Source: Mycolicibacterium lutetiense
GTDB lineage: Bacteria > Actinomycetota > Actinomycetes > Mycobacteriales > Mycobacteriaceae
Assembly (NCBI RefSeq): GCF_017876775.1
Contig: NZ_JAGIOP010000002.1
Span: 3,038,001 to 3,102,000, forward strand
Direction: 5' to 3'
Length of the DNA: 64,000 nucleotides
The translations under genes and the position numbers were made by a program. This document shows positions 60,759-64,000 of this stretch, piece after piece. Below the pieces are notes generated by a model. That model did no database searches. It worked only from the letters and a program-made list of their open reading frames with translations, and had not been told where the DNA came from. Each line of letters begins with the position of its first letter. The first letter of the stretch is position 1.

Positions 60759-61961
60759 ATGCGAATCCGATATCCCATGGCAGTACTCGCCCTGATCTTG
60801 GCGGGCTGTTCGTCGGCGCAGACTCCGCAGTCGGAGTCCACGACCACCACCACGGCTCCGCCGCCGGTCGTCACGCCGGTGGTGGGATCGGTTCTGGCCG
60901 AACCGGTTCCGGTGGCGGCCACCGATGGCCGCACCCACCTGGCGTACGAGTTGATGCTCACCAACACCTCACCGTCCGTCGTCACCCTCAACTCGCTGAG
61001 CACCGTGGCCGGTGACCGCAAGTTGCTCACCCTGTCCGGGGACAGCCTCAAGTACTGGACCAGGGTCGTGGGTAATTCCGCTGTCGGAACCAACGTGATC
61101 GGCCCGGGACAGAGCGCCTATGTGTGGCTGGACGTGATCGCCGACGAGCCTACGCAGGTGCCAGGAGAACTCACCCACGAGCTCGGGATCACCGTGGCCA
61201 AGCCGATGCCGCCGCTCGTCCCGCCGACCCTGACCGAGTCCGTGGCGCCGGTGTCTGTCCAGACCCGTAAGCCGGTGTCCATCTCCCCGCCCCTGACCGG
61301 CGACAACTGGGTCGACGCCAACAGTTGCTGCGATATGACACCGCACCGGATGGCACTCAACCCGATCAACGGAAAGCTTTGGGCAGCAGAACGATTCGCG
61401 ATCGACTATGTACAGCTCGGCGCCGACGGCCGGATATTCGCGGGCGATCGGGCCAAGGTCGCGAGCTACCCGTATTTCGGCTCGGAGATCCACGCGGTGG
61501 CCGACGGGCCCGTCGTGGCGGTGCTCGACGGACTGAACGAGCAGGTTCCCGGTGTCACGCCGAACGGCCTGAACCTGCCGCAGTTCGGCGGCAACCACAT
61601 CGTGCAGGACATCGGTGACGGCAACTACGCCTTCTACGCGCACCTGCGACCGAACAGCCTCAAGGTCAAGCCCGGGGACACACTCAGCACCGGACAGGTC
61701 ATCGGCGCCCTGGGGAACTCCGGCAACTCCGATGCACCGCATCTGCACTTCCACGTGATGGACGGCCCGGATCCGTTGGCGTCCAATGGTTTACCATTTA
61801 CCTTCAAATCGTTCCGGCTCGATTCGCGGCTGACCTCGCTGGCCGCCGCCGATTCGCTGTTCGACGGCAGGCCGGCCGCACGGCAACCGGGCTTCGCCGA
61901 GCGCGACCAGACCGACGTCAGCCCACTGGTATTGGATGTGATGACATATGCGACGGGCTAG
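60759..61961 (+). CDS. Exported lipoprotein with M23 (LytM) peptidase domain
   Basis: A 400-aa envelope lipoprotein. A signal peptide with lipobox LAGC (Cys17) is followed by a Ser/Thr/Pro-rich linker and a C-terminal M23 metallopeptidase fold. The zinc ligands appear complete: HxxxD in EIHAVADG and HxH in HLHFHV, with YAHLRPNSLKVKPGD between. It is therefore likely an active peptidoglycan endopeptidase, not a degenerate LytM regulator. GGAG precedes the ATG, which is nine bases after the UPF0104 stop. Confidence 0.9.
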   Translation: MRIRYPMAVLALILAGCSSAQTPQSESTTTTTAPPPVVTPVVGSVLAEPVPVAATDGRTHLAYELMLTNTSPSVVTLNSLSTVAGDRKLLTLSGDSLKYWTRVVGNSAVGTNVIGPGQSAYVWLDVIADEPTQVPGELTHELGITVAKPMPPLVPPTLTESVAPVSVQTRKPVSISPPLTGDNWVDANSCCDMTPHRMALNPINGKLWAAERFAIDYVQLGADGRIFAGDRAKVASYPYFGSEIHAVADGPVVAVLDGLNEQVPGVTPNGLNLPQFGGNHIVQDIGDGNYAFYAHLRPNSLKVKPGDTLSTGQVIGALGNSGNSDAPHLHFHVMDGPDPLASNGLPFTFKSFRLDSRLTSLAAADSLFDGRPAARQPGFAERDQTDVSPLVLDVMTYATG

Positions 61962-62313
61962 CGGCGTAGCTTTCCTGGCCGACCTGATCTGCGTGGTGGC
62001 CTTCAGCACGATGGGGCGACGCAGCCACGCAGAGGCGCTGTCCCTGGCCGGGGTCGCCGAGACCGCGTGGCCTTTCCTGACCGGAACGGTGGTGGGCTGG
62101 CTGCTGTCCCGCGGCTGGCAGCGGCCGACGTCGTTGGCGCCCACCGGGATCGTGGTGTGGATCAGCACCGTGGTGGTCGGCATGGTGCTGCGGAAACTGA
62201 CCTCGGCGGGAACGGCGGGCGCCTTCATCGTGGTCGCCACGGTGTCGACCGCGGTGCTGCTGTTGGGCTGGCGCGCTGTGCTGGCAGCGGTACAGCGCCG
62301 TCAATCTGCCTGA
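61948..62313 (+). CDS. DUF3054 small membrane protein
   Basis: A 121-aa protein with four hydrophobic segments and the DUF3054 pattern (LADLICVVAFSTMGRRSH, then AWPFLTGTVVGWLL). It overlaps the lipoprotein gene by 14 bases and converges on the sensor kinase with a 13-base overlap. Function unknown. Confidence 0.85.
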   Translation: MRRASGVAFLADLICVVAFSTMGRRSHAEALSLAGVAETAWPFLTGTVVGWLLSRGWQRPTSLAPTGIVVWISTVVVGMVLRKLTSAGTAGAFIVVATVSTAVLLLGWRAVLAAVQRRQSA

Positions 62314-63647
62314 GCCGCATCCTCGGTCGACGAGGCCGACTCGGCCAGCGTCAGGGTGGCCCGCAGACCGCCGAGTGGCCCGTCGGACAACGTGATCTCG
62401 CCGCCGTGCAACTGGGCCTGCTGCGCCACCAAAGCCAGGCCGAGTCCGGAGCCGCCCGCCATCGCGGTGCTGCCGCGACGGAACCGGCCCAGCACGGTCT
62501 GGTGCTCCTCGACCGGCAGTCCACGCCCGTTGTCATCGACGGTGATGACGAGAAACTCGCCGCTGCGGTGGGCGGTCACCACGATCCGGGTGGCCCCGCC
62601 GTGGACGATGGCGTTGCGCACCAAATTGTCCACGGCGATGCGCAGCCCACCCGGCCAGCCCAGTACCGGACCGACGTCGTCGGCCACATGCGCTTCGATG
62701 CCGACGTGCTCGCGGACCCGGGTGTTCTCCCGGACCACCCGGTCGAGCAGATCGGCGACGTCGATCAGTTCGCGGTCCTCGGCCTGAGCCAGTTCTCCCG
62801 ATGCGAGCTGCCCCAATGCGGTGATGATCGCCTCCACCCGGCGCTGCGCCCGGGACAGGTCGGCGACCACCTCGTCACGTTCGGATTCCGGCAGGTTGTG
62901 GATCCGCAGGGTGTCCAGATCGGCGCGCATCGCGGTGAGCGGGGTGCGCAGTTCGTGTGCGGCATTGGCGGCGAAATCCTGGGCAGCCTGAAGGGAATTG
63001 GTGGTGGCGCGCTGCGCGGCAGCCAGGCGGGTGAGCATCCCTTCCATCGCCTCCGACAGCTCCTCGGCCTCCCGCACACCGCGCACCTTCGGCATCGTGT
63101 CGGTACCGCTGTCCAGTTTCGAGGTGTGCTCGGTGAGCTTGCGCAGCGGCCGGATGGCCGGCCCCGCCAACAGCCAGCCCAGACCGCCTGCCACCAACAC
63201 CGTCGCCACACCGACCACGATGTACTGCGGAATCCTGTTGGGAGTCAACAAGATACCGTCGGTGCGGATACCGATGGATATCAGCACGCCGCCGTGCTGG
63301 TCCATGTTGACGGTGCGCACCCGGTAGTCGACGCCGTTGACCTCGACGGTCTCGGTGCCCGGCGGCAGCACCGGCAACTGGAATCCCCTCTGGAACACCA
63401 CCTGCCCCGTCGAACGTGACCGACCGGTGGTCAAGACGCCGCGTGTCGGATCCTGCAGATGCTCGGGGTTGATGCTGGCATCGACGATCGAATCGAGCCG
63501 GCGATCCAACTGCGCAGAGTCGTTGTTCGCCAACACCACCGAGGTCAGGATGGTGAACACCGCGACCACGGCCGCGGCGGCCAGCGCCGAAGCCACCGCG
63601 ACCCTGGTGCGCAACGACGCGGAACGGATGAAGCCGAAAGCCCGCAC
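62301..63647 (-). CDS. Sensor histidine kinase (PrrB-like)
   Basis: A 448-aa membrane histidine kinase. Two membrane helices (about 14-40 and 141-163) bracket an extracytoplasmic sensor of about 100 residues, then HAMP, a DHp domain with His231 (AAHELRTPLTAMR) and a HATPase with N box (DNLVRNAIVHGG), G1 (DNGRGLP) and G2 (GSGLGLAL). The architecture, including SLRTRV at the start, resembles mycobacterial PrrB. It follows the response regulator by 26 bases, and it converges on the DUF3054 gene. Confidence 0.92.
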   Translation of the reverse strand: MRAFGFIRSASLRTRVAVASALAAAAVVAVFTILTSVVLANNDSAQLDRRLDSIVDASINPEHLQDPTRGVLTTGRSRSTGQVVFQRGFQLPVLPPGTETVEVNGVDYRVRTVNMDQHGGVLISIGIRTDGILLTPNRIPQYIVVGVATVLVAGGLGWLLAGPAIRPLRKLTEHTSKLDSGTDTMPKVRGVREAEELSEAMEGMLTRLAAAQRATTNSLQAAQDFAANAAHELRTPLTAMRADLDTLRIHNLPESERDEVVADLSRAQRRVEAIITALGQLASGELAQAEDRELIDVADLLDRVVRENTRVREHVGIEAHVADDVGPVLGWPGGLRIAVDNLVRNAIVHGGATRIVVTAHRSGEFLVITVDDNGRGLPVEEHQTVLGRFRRGSTAMAGGSGLGLALVAQQAQLHGGEITLSDGPLGGLRATLTLAESASSTEDAAQAD

Positions 63648-63673
63648 CTAGCGTTTGTTCCTCACGGAATCCA

Positions 63674-64000
63674 TCACACATCTTCCCGCAAGACGTACCC
63701 GATCCCCCGGACGGTATGGATCACCCGGGGTACATCGGGTGACTCGAGCTTGCGTCGCAGATACGAGATGAAGACGTCAGCCACGTTGGTATCGACGTCG
63801 AAGTCGTATCCCCAGACCAGCTCGAGGAGCCGTTGCCGGGACAACACCACACCGGCGTTCTCGGCCAACACCGCCAGCAGGTCGAATTCCCGCTTGGTCA
63901 GGTCGACCCGGTCGCCGCCGACGAACACCAACCGGCGGGCGGTGTCGATGGTCAACGCCCCGACCGTCATGACGTCCGACGGACGATCGCCGTGGCTGGC
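63674..64000 (-). CDS. OmpR-family response regulator (PrrA-like), C-terminal part
   Basis: The C-terminal 108 codons of a response regulator that runs off the right edge, including a complete winged-helix OmpR domain ([17 protein letters not shown], then [20 protein letters not shown] and TVRGIGYVL). The receiver domain lies beyond the window. The reading frame continues to 64000 without a stop, so the in-frame ATG at 63970 is internal. Paired with the PrrB-like kinase. Confidence 0.92.
   Translation of the reverse strand, partial: ASHGDRPSDVMTVGALTIDTARRLVFVGGDRVDLTKREFDLLAVLAENAGVVLSRQRLLELVWGYDFDVDTNVADVFISYLRRKLESPDVPRVIHTVRGIGYVLREDV

Noticed and set aside
1..64000. CRISPR arrays, tRNA or rRNA genes
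   Set aside because: Reading both strands showed no direct-repeat array, no tRNA-like TPsiC/acceptor pattern and no rRNA sequence. A tRNAscan or Rfam run would be decisive.

Overview
This is a GC-rich actinobacterial chromosome segment, almost certainly from a non-tuberculous, soil-type Mycobacterium (Mycolicibacterium). The evidence is an MmpL3 whose proton-relay Asp-Tyr pairs fall at residues 256/257 and 645/646, as in M. smegmatis, together with a WS/DGAT acyltransferase, a DDN-like deazaflavin enzyme, a GTP-dependent PEP carboxykinase, many GTG starts and many ATGA/GTGA overlaps. The backbone follows the M. tuberculosis Rv0204c-Rv0221 order in inverted orientation: WS/DGAT, lipC, lipW, Rv0216-like hydratase, FadD4-like ligase, pckG, Rv0210/Rv0209-like pair, trmB, Rv0207c-like NYN protein, mmpL3, Rv0205-like and Rv0204c-like membrane proteins. 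Large blocks are inserted into this backbone.

Region 1 (1-14.8 kb) is an accessory oxidative catabolic cluster. An AveC-like membrane protein, a NorQ/CbbQ-type AAA+ ATPase and a VWA protein (cut by the left edge) run leftward from a TetR gene. Beyond them, ALDH plus an ACMSD-like amidohydrolase, Rieske oxygenase 1 plus a ~110-aa partner plus a second amidohydrolase plus MarR, a DesA3-like desaturase, and reductase plus SDR plus Rieske 2 plus a second ~110-aa partner plus a TauD-type dioxygenase form four transcription units around two divergent promoters. Both promoters carry the same palindromic operator. Rieske 2 has lost both histidine ligands of its [2Fe-2S] centre while its mononuclear iron site is intact; Rieske 1 is canonical. 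The second amidohydrolase lacks its first-metal HxH. The substrate is unknown. A TnpB element without tnpA and an orphan 3Fe-4S ferredoxin gene (14.8-16.5 kb) end this block.

Region 2 (16.6-23.6 kb) is lipid metabolism: a cysteine-rich hypothetical protein, WS/DGAT, LipC, a fused 720-aa acyl-CoA dehydrogenase behind a perfect CRP-type site, LipW and a small hypothetical protein. Region 3 (23.7-33.2 kb) is a complete Rhodococcus/Mycobacterium-type bacterial microcompartment (RMM) locus: permease, class III aminotransferase, encapsulated aldehyde dehydrogenase, two tandem-domain shell proteins, one hexamer, one pentamer, a core protein with an N-terminal targeting-like helix, an APH-fold kinase, an SDR and a HutC-type GntR regulator. 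A shared TTGG-N5-CCAA site marks both its promoters.

Region 4 (33.2-42.5 kb) has a translationally coupled operon (hydratase, apparently permuted CoA-transferase, amidohydrolase, MFS) behind a TetR gene that is divergent from an old-yellow-enzyme/DDN pair, followed by an enoyl-CoA hydratase and an acyl-CoA ligase. Region 5 (42.7-49.1 kb) has a cyclase/NB-ARC signalling ATPase and a TetR/MmpL pair with two LmrA-type boxes. Region 6 (49.2-64 kb) is core genome: pckG with an intrinsic terminator, a dynamin-like GTPase pair, trmB, NYN, mmpL3, two membrane proteins, an M23 lipoprotein, DUF3054, and a PrrAB-like two-component system cut by the right edge. No rRNA, tRNA or CRISPR was seen, and no gene-free stretch exceeds about 230 bases.
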